Assembly (NCBI RefSeq): GCF_040802235.1
Contig: NC_133163.1
Location: forward strand, 40,630,501-40,694,500
Origin: Manis javanica
Lineage: Eukaryota; Chordata; Mammalia; Pholidota; Manidae
Direction of reading: 5' to 3'
DNA: 64,000 nt
Shown here: positions 1-10,789 of the stretch, one piece after another
Position numbering within the stretch: the stretch's first letter is position 1
How the letters are laid out: each line of letters starts with the position of its first letter
The notes under the pieces: generated by a model
The model's database searches: none
Told to the model about the DNA's origin: nothing
The model's input: only the letters and a program-made list of their open reading frames with translations
Position numbers and translations under genes: made by a program

Positions 1-4
1 ATAT

Positions 5-155
5 TAACATTTATTGTGTTCCTAATCTGTGCCAAGCACTCCCCACACATTAGCACATGTGTTTGACAACACATCCTTTTGGGAGGAATAGCAGTTCCAC
101 TTTACACAGGAGGACACCAAAGCCACTTAGTGTCCCACCTTCCAGCTGTCTCTGG
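5..155 (-). repeat. MIR-like SINE fragment
   Basis: The order of segments (a catttattgtg-type start, a gccaagcact-type block, then an acaggaggacacc block) follows the reverse complement of the mammalian MIR consensus as I remember it. It is diverged and lies in intron 1 of L3HYPDH. No coding potential is evident in the flanking 160-1289, where the short open frames look like chance. Confidence 0.5.
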
Positions 156-1457
156 TTTCCATCTGCTTCCTCATTCTCCTTCCATTAAACCAAATTTTCA
201 TGACTCAGTGTGCAAACTCAGGAATATAAGAAACATTTTATTTTTCACAACTTAATTTCTGAATTTGAGACCCACTCTTCCCTGTTGTTTGACTTAGCAG
301 CATCCCTCCACATGCTGTCACCTTCCCTGATGTATGTGTGAGCACAGGTTTCTTAACAGAGCCAAGGCCTTGGAGAGGAGGGCCTGTTGGTGCTTAGCTT
401 GCACAGTTAACCAGCAAAACATATCTGCCCCCCTCCATGTGGCCCCTCTCCTGCCACTGCCTCTCTTCCCTCATTGCTGCTCCAGCCACACCCTGTACAT
501 CCCTGTGGTGCTGTGGAAAGTCAGCACAGGTCCTCTACACTCATAACCTTCTGTGTCTTTTCTCAGTCCAGAGGAAATTTCTCTGTTGACCAGAAGAAAT
601 ATTTCTCCCTTCAGAGTGCTCCTTTGCCAACAAATGTTTTTCTTCTGAGATCTCAGGTTTTCATAAAACCTGCTTTCCCCCCTTCCATACACCTCCCCCA
701 GAGTACTGATCACCAAGCCAGGCTGAATTGGGAAGGAGGACAAGGAAAATGCAGGAAGGGGTAAAACAGCTTTAATGTCCCAAATATCATCCAGCCACAC
801 TGCTTTGGAAATAGAAATTTGGACTTTAAAAAGACTGACCTTCAGGTGAAACTTTGGGTATGTCAGGGACTTGAAATACTCAATAAAAACCCTGATGCAA
901 AGTTGTACCGAAGGCCAGCGATTCTATTATATTCTGAGTAATTCATTTGATTCTGAGTATTTGCCTACAGGATACTTTCATGAGATGATGAGGCCAATAA
1001 ATGTTTATCATTTATGTAGAAAAATCTCTTTCATTTTGTTTTTATGTTACAGCTGAAGCAAACCAATTTGTGAAAAGGATCCAAAATCCTATTTTAAACC
1101 ATTCCTATAGTCCAAGAGGGGACCTAATTTTCCTTCACAGTTTTATGCATTGATGGTCCAGGGTTTTCCCTCTCTCTGCCTCCATGATGTGTCCTAGAAA
1201 AGATCTTCAGTATAGTTAGCAAAATAACTATTTATGATTTAGGAACAATGTGGCATTCAGGTGTTCTAAAATGTGTACAAACATCAGTTAAAAAATAGGA
1301 AGATGTGGGGCTCTCTTGTCCCCTCCTGGTGTGAGCCAGGAGCTCTGTCTGTCTTCTCACTGTATCTCTCAATAAAAGCCTCTCCCTGGCTCTCCTACCT
1401 TGACTGTTTGCTAAGTTCATTCTTTGACTCCGCAAACCAGAACGCTGGCATCATCTT

Positions 1458-1475
1458 TGGGGGCTCATCTGGGAT
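1458..1475 (+). promoter_or_regulatory. Retroviral primer-binding site, tRNA-Pro type
   Basis: The 18 bases tgggggctcatctgggat follow the end of U5. They match the tRNA-Pro primer-binding site of many gammaretrovirus-like elements (from memory) except at two positions, both explicable as decay of CpG to TpG or CpA. This fixes the upstream block as R-U5 and the strand as +. Confidence 0.8.
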
Positions 1476-1760
1476 AACTTCGGAGGCCTCTCTGGCTTCT
1501 GGGTGAGGCAAGGATGCTCTTTATTTCCTTTACATGCTCTATGTGTGCCTCCAAGTTCGTCAATTTCATGGAACCCGATGCTCACCACCGCAAGAAGCCA
1601 TATGACCTGCAAATGGTGATGGAAATGGAACCCACAGGCCCTCTTGACCGACCACTGATGGACACCTAACTGCACCCCTTACTATGCCCCCTCTCAGCAT
1701 GAAGCAGCCAGAGCAGTCATCACCCCCTTTCCCTAGCTGCAGCTAGGGTCTCCATCTGTA

Positions 1761-2189
1761 GAGGGGGGAATGAGACAGGGACTGTAGGTGTAGTCAGGGT
1801 AGGGTTAGGGCCTCCAGGAAAGGCAAGGTGAAATATTTACAGTCAGAGCAATGTAACAGTGGGCAAAGAAGTCCCTATTGAAACTGTGTTAAGAATTATG
1901 CAAAGTCAAGGTCACACTAATTCTCTAGGGAAAGATAACAGACTAAGAGTATAGCCATCTTCAGTGAGATCAGTTAAAGGTCAAAAGGCGAGGAGCAACT
2001 TGGCCTGAAATGTTTAAGTGTTCCGCAAGGGTATCTCAGCATAACCTGTGACTTCACTGTAAACAGCCCTAGCAAATAGACAACAACCCAGCCCACCCTG
2101 AGGAGCAGGTAGTACAAGTCCACACCCTAAGCCCTCAATTCCCAAAAATCCTCAACTGCCTCTAAATCCCCTAGACAACACACCACCCC
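1761..2189 (+). repeat. Polypurine tract and U3 of the processed retroviral copy
   Basis: The purine run gaggggggaa (1761-1770) is followed directly by tgagacaggg, the expected start of an LTR. U3 runs to about 2189, where the R block seen at 1307 reappears, and AATAAA follows in R (taaataaaag near 2241). The U3 has no 5' counterpart in the element, as expected for a cDNA made from RNA. Confidence 0.7.
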
Positions 2190-2482
2190 GGACTCTCTTG
2201 TCCCCTCCTGGTGTGAGCCGGGAGCTCTGTCCTTTTTTTCTAAATAAAAGCCTGTACCTTGTTCTACCTTGACAAAAAAAAAAAAATAGGAAGATGCACT
2301 TAGCTAAAGGTCTATTATTGTTTACGTGACAACTCATTTTAAATGTATCATTTTAAATGGATTTTTGCTTCATTCCTTTTTATGATAGGGAAAAGTAACC
2401 CCCAAAATAGACATCTGAAAAATGCTGTGAAATTATATTGCTAAGATACTAAAAACAAATTTACTTTGAAACATGTTTTTAG

Positions 2483-2652
2483 ATCTCCTCGTGGATGTTC
2501 CTGGTCATGGAAAGATGGTGGTGGACATTGCCTATGGTGGTGCATTTTATGCATTTGTTAGTGCTGAGAAGTTAGGACTTGATGTTTGTTCAGCAAAGAC
2601 AAAGGACCTTGTGGATGTAGCAAGTGCAGTGACGGAAGCTGTGAAAGCTCAG
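2483..2652 (+). CDS. L3HYPDH: L3HYPDH exon 2 (first exon in window)
   Basis: It is preceded by a tttttag acceptor and followed by the donor AG/gtcagt. It enters with two bases completing a split Asp codon and ends in phase 0. It encodes the block from LLVDVPGHGK to TEAVKAQ, including the family's VDIAYGGAFYAF segment. Confidence 0.93.
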
Positions 2653-5600
2653 GTCAGTACAAGTGCTGCTACAATAACAAACGCCCTCCCCTGTGGCATG
2701 GAGGGAATGTAAATTACATGTCTGTACAAAAAAATTAAACATCTGTATATTCAAATCATTAGTAGTACTAAGAATAGGGTATTGGTTACAATCTTAAACT
2801 CTAGATTAAGACTACCCGGGAGTTCTCTTTGCCACTTGTAACTTTTGTAGCCTTGAACAAGTTATAGAAACCTCCACATGCCTCAGTTCTCCTAACTGTA
2901 AAATGGAAATTATGAAATACTTCATAGGATGTTTTAAGAATGAAATGTCAATGTGTATAAAGGACTTAGAGCCTATCCATAATAAATGTTCAATAAATGA
3001 CAACTGTTATTAAATGTAATATTTGTACACTAATGTAATTTGTTATTTAAACATATAGAAAATGTATCTCATAGTATTCCAGTAATTTGAAATGCATATG
3101 CTTTGTTATATGTGATAGTTCTGCAAAGCTTGTCAATAATGAATGTAAAATATAGATCACAAATAGATTTCATTAAATATGATCAGACTGTCTCTGACTT
3201 AATAGAGAACATTAATTCCTAATTAGGGAATTTTTTTCTATACTGTTAAGAAGTTACTTAGATAACCACTCAAGTAACTCTAGTGTCAGCTAGGGAAAAC
3301 TATTCTGATAAAATCACTTTAGATAATAAGTCTACAGTATTCTTTGATTTTTAGCACAAGTCTGCCATTTTATCTTGAAATTGGGACCTATAAAACTCAT
3401 TCAATATTTGAATGTTTTAGCATATGAGAATTTGTTATTCTAAGTAAAAAATAACTTGTGAAAGATAACATCGAATATACTTGTATTAATAGTTATTTAC
3501 GGACCTATTTAACGTACCCTGAGACTTTAACATAATTTATAATGTAAACAACAGAATGGAAATATGTACTGTATCTCTATTCTAAACTGACTTTTTTCCA
3601 GGACTGTCAATATGAATATTAGAATTATTTTATCATAGTAACTTCTGAAACTCTGAATTTACATAAGTTTTCTATTCCATTAAGCAGACAACTAATAGTT
3701 TGAGTTAATAATTTGGCATAAAGTAATTTTACCTCATTTTTAATGAAACTAAGAGGAAAAGGCATAGTTCGTAATGAAAGGAGTAATTTTGAACTTCTCA
3801 TTAAAGCTTTAATTTCTCACCAAGGTGGCAAAGGGTGGACATTGAGGAAGGAGGGATTCTGAGAAAAATATGAAAAATTTTATTAGTGATGAATCAGACA
3901 GTAGACAATTTTGTGCATTGCTGACCATTCACACTGCTGATGCAGATTTAGGGAAAGACTATTTTGAGGGGGGCTGAAGTTAATATAAATTCATCTTCAT
4001 TCATTTGTTCTTTTAACAAACATTTACCAGGAGCTTATTGTATGTCACACACTATGCTAGATGCTAGAGATCCAAAGAAACAAAGCCACCTTCAAGGAGC
4101 TCAGTCTAGTTAGAGAAGCATACCTGGGAACAGTATGATGTTGTAATGGTGCTTGAATGATACTGAAATGATAACGGGAGGTGGGCATAGGGACTTCAAG
4201 AGGATGGCGGGCAAAGGTCCAGGGTGAAGGCCTCTTTAACTTGGTTTTAGATGGTGTCTGTGGATTTTAAGAATCCAAATCTACTCAGTTGCTTTAACTG
4301 ACAGGTAAGCAGTAGTGGAAGGTATTGTAAGAGTACGCATGGACTGAGACTACTATCAGGTGTTACAGAAGTCCAGGCAGAGTGAAACAACTAGGCCTCC
4401 CTGGGACAGGAAGCACTGCACACAGGGCCTGACCATGCTTTACCATCAGGGTGCCTGTGCCTTCTGCTTTCTGCGGGTCTCTGCTGCTTTTCAGGATACC
4501 AGTTGACTTTATCTTTACAATGGATCTTCTTTTTTAATCCAATTGTTTCTCTTACCTAGTAGCTTCTATATTCTTATACCTTCTGTTTATGCGTGGCCCC
4601 TCCCAAGTCCTTGTCTGTACCAACAATAATAACTTCAGCTTTGATACTTATTACCTGATTTTTCCACATAATCCCCTTCAAGCTCCTGAGCGTGAGAATG
4701 TGATTGTCTTAGCTCCTTCTGTTGGAGCAGCTGTGGTCAGCCTGTGGGTTGACCATCCTGAGGTCAGTGCTTCAAAGAGTGTGTTTGTTTAGGGTGTGTG
4801 TGTAAAACAGGGCTGTTCCTTTAGTGAAAGCTATGTGCAGGGCAGCTTCCTCAGAAAGGACTCAGAGTACGATAAGAACAATGACTTCCAATAAAACTGT
4901 ATTAATATAGACAAAGACATCATTTGTAGTATTCAGTGTTTAAACCCAAGAGGTATTTAAAAAATGATAAAGATTGAAAAGTTGTGTCTAGGAGTGCTCT
5001 AGCTACATTATTTATAAAGATAAATTTGGATGAAAATACTTATTCTACAGGTGGTTGTTAATTTTTTTGTTATTTGCAGTTTAAAATTCATCATCCTGAT
5101 AGTGAAGACCTTTCCTTTCTATATGGAACTATATTAACAGATGGAAAAGATGCTTATAGTGAGGAACCAACCACCAACATTTGTGTGTTTGCAGATGAGC
5201 AGGTATTACAACTGTAATGTTTAGCACAAAAGCCAAGTAATATAGAACTAGAACACTCAACACTCTTACATTCATTTATTCTGAAACAGGTTGACAGAAG
5301 TCCTACTGGCTCAGGAGTGACAGCCCGAATTGCCTTACAGTATCACAAAGGCCTTCTACAGCTGAACCAGACCAGAGCCTTTAAAAGCAGTGCAACTGGC
5401 TCAGTATTCACAGGGAAAGCTGTGAGAGTGAGTGATATCCTTAGTTTCTTATTTGCAAATGTTACTTATGAGACTGAAGCAGCCTGAGCTGGTGTTAGAT
5501 AAGTTTATTCACACACCTCTCAGAAGAGAATTTTAAAGCAGGCGTATAAAATATTCTGCTCAACTAGGATCCTAGTTCTGAGAAGTGTAGTTTTGGGACC

Positions 5601-6181
5601 CCTGAGGGACCCAAAGGTCTTTTCCATGGATCCACAAGGTAAAAACTTTATTCACAGTAGTAATACTAAGATATTATTTGCTTTTCACTTCCATTCTCTC
5701 AAGAGCATTCAGTGGAGTTCTCTAAAGGTACATGTCAATTCTACCTTCAAAGTATCTCTATATTTTGTCTCCATTCTCCCTAAAACTGCCCTAGTGATTC
5801 TAGATTCAGTCAATGAATTAAGGTTACCTCTTAACAGGTTTCTGGGTTTCTAGTCTCTCTCCTCTCCAAATTGTCCCCACTTTATATCTAAATGCAACTA
5901 AACACAAATTCGATCTTTTTCCGCCTTAAAAGCCTTCCAGTGTCTAAAGGATTAACCCTTGGGTTTTCTTTAAAATGATAAAAATCAGGAATATGACTTT
6001 TAGGCTAATAATGAGTGCAGCATTTTGGTATTATGCTCCTTTCACCTTTTTTCAGGAAGCAAAATGTGGTGATTTGAAATCTGTTATAGTGGAAGTATCT
6101 GGACAAGCCCATTACACAGGCGCAGCAAGTTTAATAGTGGAAGATGCTGACCCACTGAAGGATGGATTCCTTCTCAAATGA
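2483..6181 (+). CDS. L3HYPDH: L3HYPDH, trans-3-hydroxy-L-proline dehydratase, exons 2-5 (gene partial)
   Basis: Four exons join in phase with good splice sites: 2483-2652, 5080-5202, 5290-5427 and 6056-6181. The conceptual product matches the C-terminal part of the proline racemase family protein L3HYPDH, which dehydrates trans-3-hydroxy-L-proline to 1-pyrroline-2-carboxylate, a step in breakdown of collagen-derived hydroxyproline. The segment VDRSPTGSGVTAR in exon 4 carries threonine where true racemases have their second catalytic cysteine (SPCG); this substitution is known for the dehydratase. The first catalytic cysteine lies in exon 1, left of the window. The frame is open to a TGA at 6179-6181 with no frameshift, so the gene looks intact. 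Exon 1 and the promoter cannot be judged here. Confidence 0.95.
2775..3012 (+). repeat. MIR SINE, sense orientation, in L3HYPDH intron 2
   Basis: Recognisable MIR landmarks occur in order: a ccttgaacaagtt block, cctcagttctcc, ctgtaaaatgg, and a terminal aataaatgttcaataaatga tail. Divergence is high, as expected for this old family. Confidence 0.75.
3998..4200 (-). repeat. L2 LINE 3'-end fragment, antisense, in L3HYPDH intron 2
   Basis: The reverse of the familiar L2 3' tail is visible: attcatttgttc, aacaaacatttacc, then a cactatgctagatgctagag block. The rest of intron 2 (3013-3997 and 4201-5079) is AT-rich single-copy-looking sequence with nothing I can name. Confidence 0.6.
5080..5202 (+). 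CDS. L3HYPDH: L3HYPDH exon 3
   Basis: The acceptor is ttatttgcag and the donor CAG/gtatta. Its 41 codons, phase 0 at both ends, encode FKIHHPDSEDLSFLYG through FADEQ. The next intron is only 87 bp. Confidence 0.94.
5290..5427 (+). CDS. L3HYPDH: L3HYPDH exon 4, with the catalytic-site threonine
   Basis: The acceptor is ctgaaacag and the donor AGA/gtgagt. Its 46 codons in phase 0 carry DRSPTGSGVTAR (active-site Thr motif) and the ALQYHKG and TGSVFTGKAVR blocks. Reading on past 5427 loses similarity, which supports this donor. Confidence 0.94.
6056..6181 (+). CDS. L3HYPDH: L3HYPDH exon 5, C-terminus and stop
   Basis: A tttttcag acceptor leads to EAKCGDLKSVIVEVSGQAHYTG and ends at DGFLLK followed by TGA, the usual C-terminus of the family. 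An in-frame ATG at 5975 gives a longer open frame, but that is intron read-through upstream of the acceptor. Confidence 0.94.
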   Translation, partial: EAKCGDLKSVIVEVSGQAHYTGAASLIVEDADPLKDGFLLK

Positions 6182-7005
6182 CTTTTAAGGGCTTTCTTTT
6201 CAAAGAAGTTCTTATTTGTAAGTAATTTTGTCTGAATTGTGTGGAAAACTCTATCTAAATTGTACATGTAAGCCAACTTCCATTCCTTATAAAATAGTAT
6301 GCTGTGCCTAAAAAGTCTATACCTTATATTTGCACATGTATATTGTTATATCACTTATGTCTAGCATACAAAATGCCAAATTCAAACTATTTTCTAGTAA
6401 CTAACATATCAGGTAAAATTTAAACCTTAGTTTTTGTTACTTTTAAAATATTACTCAATGGTAGCTACTATATATTTTAAATGTTCTTTGAATACTAGCT
6501 GTAATTGCAGCCCTTACAACAGCTCTTAAAGGTAATTTTTATTTAGTTTTCCAGTTTTTGAGTAAAATAGTGCCTTCTCTCTAAGGGTGAGATAGATGAT
6601 TATAAGGTACTCAGCACTTAGTTTACACAGCCTGGGAAGGAGTGGGATGGGGCCGCTTCCATAGGCAGATGTTGTTATAGCTGCTGCTGGGATATTCTCT
6701 GGGCTACAAAGCCCAGCTTCCACACCCAGGTAACTGAAGTCTCATAAACTGATGTGAGAATACCAACTGGTAATCAAGCTTTTGATAGATCTTTAAGGGT
6801 CTTATTAAAGGAATTGTTTATTGCCTGACTGAAATACAAGTACACAGTAGAAATCAAATCACTGAAGCACTACTGTGGGGCAAGTCTCACACTCTGTCAG
6901 ATACATGCCAGACAAATTTAAAACATGAAAGAAATGTTACCTGTTGGCTTTCTTGTTAGCTAACTGTCCTGAGCCTGTAAAAAATAAAAGTTGATAATAA
7001 TAGTC
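6182..7005 (+). other. L3HYPDH: L3HYPDH 3' UTR, with AATAAA at 6983-6988
   Basis: The first canonical AATAAA after the stop is in gtaaaaaataaaagttg, which would put cleavage near 7005. The end is inferred. Beyond it, 7006-7680 is AT-rich with no feature I can name. Confidence 0.45.
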
Positions 7006-7979
7006 ATTATAAAATGAAGTATTAAAAATTATTCAACATGTGATGTTCTCAGTGTTCAGTAGACTCTTTTGTAAGGTAACTAACCATTTTTTTTTTCTGA
7101 GCATATAGGAACTGAAGTTATTAACTCATTGTAACTGACTTTGTCATCTAGCAAGTCTGCATAGAACCAGTTATTAGCCCAGTGATTTAATTGCCAACAT
7201 GAAGGCTAAATGCTTTTGATTTGCTTATTATATAAAAACTAATGTTTTCCACTCATTCTCTATAAAATTCTGTGGTAAGGAAATCACTTCCTCTTCAAAA
7301 TGACACCATCACTAGCTTAATATGACCAAGAAATTTTCTATAGATTAGAGAGGTTTGCTTTACTTAAAAATATAAAAACAGAGCTACTATTTCCTCTCCA
7401 AGTTTCACAAGACACATTAATTGAAAATACACACATTGTTTAAACGTTTGATTTTGTGGCCTTTTGTATTGTGTCACACACATTTCCTCTACTTTAATGA
7501 AGTACACCATGAAATGCATACCTATCATGAGTCCTTGGATACCAAGAGTGGGAGAATTTTATCACTGACATTGTTTAGAATTGTCAGCATGTGGTGACAA
7601 TAAATAAGCAGACTGACTTTCTGTTTTATTATTGTTTTAAAATTCTCCAGACCCCTTAAGGGTATTAGAGGCTATAAAGCTAGAACTTCTGACTCTAAGC
7701 CCAGTATATTCTTAACTACACTTCCTTTCTAATCCATCTCAAAGCCCTGTTGAATCTACCTTGCTCACATCAATCCATTCCCATCCTTGGAAAGGGTCTT
7801 GCCTCATCAATTAACCTCTTTCAAGCAACCTTTCCCTTGTTGGTTTCTTACCCTAAGTATTTAAATATGCTCATCATAAACAAAATGAAATAAACATCCC
7901 TTGTCTACCTTCCCTCTTTAGCTGGCTATCACCCCTATTTTCCTTCCCTGTGTAGTCAAGTTTCTAGATTCCTGACCGT

Positions 7980-8283
7980 GGGGAAGTTGGGGTTCCTATG
8001 GCCAGGATCCTCACTGAACTTAAACCACCTGATGATGTAACTGGCCTGTTGCTAGGCTACCGCTTCCACACCTTTAGGCGATAAGCTATTATTGCGCTAT
8101 ATAGAGAGCTCGGCCCAGTGCTCTAGGGGGAGGTAAGACACTAGTGGTCTACTTACCACTGGGAGAACAAGCCAGGTAATAAACCTTTTCACCCCAAAGA
8201 AACATTCTACTGTCATTTTCTTTGGTCACACTGAATCCATAGTGAACTTGCCATGGCCTGAAACCCATTGGCAAGACACTGAC
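7980..8283 (+). repeat. LTR-like repeat, copy A
   Basis: It begins near tggggaagttggggttcc and shares its landmarks with a second copy at 16477-16861: ttcctatggccaggat, a TATA-like ctatatagagagctc, agtgctct, an AATAAA (aggtaataaacc), gtcattttctttggtc, cactgaatcc and a terminal attggcaagacac. TATA box, then AATAAA, then a U5-like tail gives LTR architecture on the + strand. Exact ends and family are uncertain, and no clean TSD was found. Confidence 0.6.
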
Positions 8284-8699
8284 TCTGCTCATTGGGTACA
8301 TTTTATCTTCTACTTGTTATTCAACTATAGCAATCTTGTTTCTACCTCATTATTAAGTGGGAACTATGCTTGATATAACTGCCAAATCTAATGGTCACCC
8401 AAGGGTTTATGCATCCATGATGGATGTTGTGCTTGCTCCTCGCAGGCGTGCATGGTACATTTTAGAGCAGGAACCTCCATTGGTGCTGAGGTCAGCCACG
8501 GAGCTACTCACTGAGGCTCCCAAGGTCATTAGATTAGTACCCATTGGTCCCCACCAGGTGCTGCAGTTGTGCGGGCCCAGGTTCATGTCCTCTTTACCAT
8601 TAGCTTGCAATGCATTTTCTCTAAGCCCTCCAGATCCCATCAGAGTTGGGACATCCTTCTCTTCAACCTACAAAACCCACAAATTCCAAACCATCCAAC

Positions 8700-8850
8700 T
8701 TTAGGACAATACTTCTCATACTTTAGTGTGTATGAATTGCCTGGGGATCTTAAAATGCAGATCCTCGCTTACTGGGCATGTGGTGGGGCATCTGTGGACT
8801 CCCAGGTGGTGCTGCTGGGAGGACTTCAGTTTGAGTAGCAAACCATCTGT
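8700..8850 (+). repeat. hAT-Charlie MITE-like repeat (MER20/MER3 type)
   Basis: The order cttctcatactttagtgtg, gaattgcctgggg, ttaaaatgcagat, then a ggtggtgctgctggg block resembles the non-autonomous Charlie elements (cagtggttctcaaa family). The family name is from memory. Confidence 0.55.
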
Positions 8851-9319
8851 TCTGATTACCCATTTGGGCCCACACTTTCCAGGTGAGTCTCCTCTACCTG
8901 GAAACTTCTCCTTTTAGCTCTGAAATACATAAGAATCCTGACCTCATGAAAAGCGGCTGGATAATTACCTTTTCCTCTTTTCTGAAAAGCAAAGCAAAAC
9001 AAAACAAAAACCCCAAATATAAGACAACTGATTTCTTAATTGGCCAAAGTACCTCATTAAATATACCACTCACCTGCCTAGGTTTTCTCTCTTTACCTGC
9101 TTCTTAAATTTTGTTACTCCTTAGCACTCAATCCATAGTTCTTTTCTCTCTTCACTCAGCAGCCCATCACATTCATGTCCCTCTTGGAGAGAGGTTGACA
9201 ACTCCCAAATCTCTAAATTCCAAGGTCCAGAGCCATACTGCAGATTCACTACTTGGCAGAGCCAAATGCACTGCCCCCTAGCACATGCCCCCCTCCTGTA
9301 TTCCTTAACTTGATTAATG

Positions 9320-9415
9320 GTACCCCATTTGTGGAGGCAGGAACTTGGGATGTACCCTTGCCCCTTGTTTCTGAAAACCTAGCACAGAGAAGATTTGCTA
9401 AATAAATGAATCTAG
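9320..9415 (+). repeat. L2 LINE 3' tail
   Basis: The segment ends in cctagcacagagaag, gctaaataaatgaat, like the sense L2 3' terminus. The interval 8851-9319 before it holds nothing I can name. Confidence 0.5.
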
Positions 9416-9436
9416 TATATATTTTTGTCTTAATTC

Positions 9437-9680
9437 AGTGGTGCTAAGCTAGGGTTGTTCCTGCCTGCCCATCTCCCCCCACCCCCCACTGGCCCACCTT
9501 GGCCTCACAGCTATTTCCAAGGCCACTGGTTAATCCTGGAGACATTTTTAGTTGTCACTATGGGTCATCTCATGGGTAGAGGCTGAAGATCCTGATAACC
9601 ATCCTGCAGTGCATAGGGTAGTCCCTGAAACGATTGGTCCCAAGTGTATAATGCTGAGCTGGAGAAACCCAGTTTTAGTT
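9437..9680 (+). repeat. MER5A-like hAT-Charlie element
   Basis: The internal landmarks of MER5A are clear: ctggagacatttttagttgt, gggtagaggctgaagat, catcctgcagtgcatagg, and a terminal gctggagaaaccc. Confidence 0.7.
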
Positions 9681-9804
9681 TACCGGCTTAAATGAACTTC
9701 TGTTTATACAGTAAATTTCCGGTAAGGTATATTTCCTTACTGGAGTAAGCATCCAGAGCACTAATATCGTTAATTTTGAGATGTGCAAATAGCCTAGTCA
9801 TTCT

Positions 9805-10012
9805 TGAGAGCAGTGTTTCTCAAACCTGCCCCTGCACCAGGGTCAAGTGCAGAGCATGTGGCTGGCTCTTATTGGGTGTGTTAGACACAATAGCTTTGGG
9901 GCAAGGCCTCGGAATCTGCATGTCTAACAAGGTCTCAGGTTGTGCTCATGTTGCTGGTCTGGGGTTCACACTGCAAACTACTGCTTTAGAGAACCTGAGG
10001 ATTTATTACACT
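9805..10012 (+). repeat. hAT-Charlie MITE-like repeat
   Basis: It begins gagcagtgtttctcaaacct and ends with a ggggttcacactgcaaacta block. The central ggaatctgcatgtctaacaa motif is typical of Charlie MITEs. Confidence 0.55.
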
Positions 10013-10289
10013 ATCCCCCAGTAGAGGCCGTGGCCAGAAACTTGAAATGCAGCTTCCCTGGGCAGGCAGACCCTTCTTGTTCCATCTGCCAGCCAGACAT
10101 TTGGAGCTGCTTCTGTGGTGACTGCCTAGCTGGCAGCACCTTAGGCTGAAAACACCACAGAATGGATGAAGGCTGCTGGCAGGGTAAGTAACCACTCCCT
10201 TTTCCTCCCTTGCCCCACACAAACATGGTGGCCAGGTAAGGTCCTGAGGTCCAGGCCCTTGAAAACAAGGTGACATCCTGCCTCCAATG

Positions 10290-10612
10290 TCCATATGCTA
10301 GCTCCTCAGAGCGCCAGTATCAGAATCACCCATCGGGTTTATATCCGTGGCCCACCCTCAGTAATGCTGGGAGTCAGCCATCGATCAAATCTGCATTTTA
10401 ATAAACTCCCTACATTGGGGTTCTCAAAGTGGGGTGCTTGGACCAGCACCACTACCACCTGCAAACCTGTTAGAAATGCAGATTCCCTAACAGGACCCCA
10501 GACCTACTAAGCCTGCAACTCTTGGGGTTGGGCCCAGTCACTTGTGTGCTCACAAGCCCCTAGGTGACGCTGTTACACACCCAAGTTTAAGAACACCTGG
10601 GTTAAATTATTC
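10290..10612 (+). repeat. Two adjacent hAT-Charlie MITE-like fragments upstream of GPR135
   Basis: A first partial copy (about 10312-10405, with cagtatcagaatcaccc and aaatctgcattttaataa) is followed by a fuller one (about 10415-10612, with ggttctcaaagtggggtg, gttagaaatgcagattccc, gacctactaa and caagtttaagaacacctgg). Four such elements lie in the 2.5 kb upstream of GPR135. Confidence 0.55.
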
Positions 10613-10789
10613 TGCCTCTCAAGTTTAAGATCTCCGGATTTGGACTGTTTTCCTCTGCAGGTTTTATTTTCTTTTCCTTCCTGCATATGCCAGAAACACC
10701 CATAGGTAGCTTTCCAAGAGGACTTTTGTATCCAGTAAGAGAGCTTGAGAGCGCACCATGTTGAATTTTGGTCATTTATCTGAGGGCCA

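Larger units (their letters stand above)
1290..2296 (+). mobile_element. Processed (L1-mobilised) copy of a gamma-type retroviral RNA
   Basis: The element is flanked by identical 16-bp direct repeats, aaaaaataggaagatg, at 1290-1305 and 2281-2296. Between them the order is R-U5 (1306-1457), a primer-binding site, about 295 bp of internal sequence, a purine tract, U3 (1771-2189), R (about 2190-2272) and an A-run. The left copy begins at the same point in R (ctctcttgtcccctcctggt) that recurs near the right end, and the right copy stops just after R in poly(A). That is the layout of genomic RNA, not of a provirus with two full LTRs. The target (RC ttttttaactg) fits the L1 endonuclease site TTTT/AA. 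Most of gag, pol and env is missing. It lies in intron 1 of L3HYPDH. Confidence 0.85.

Noticed and set aside
2473..2712. Reading L3HYPDH exon 2 as a free-standing 79-codon gene
   Set aside because: Both ends run past clear splice sites (acceptor before 2483, donor after 2652) into intron. Only the middle is coding.
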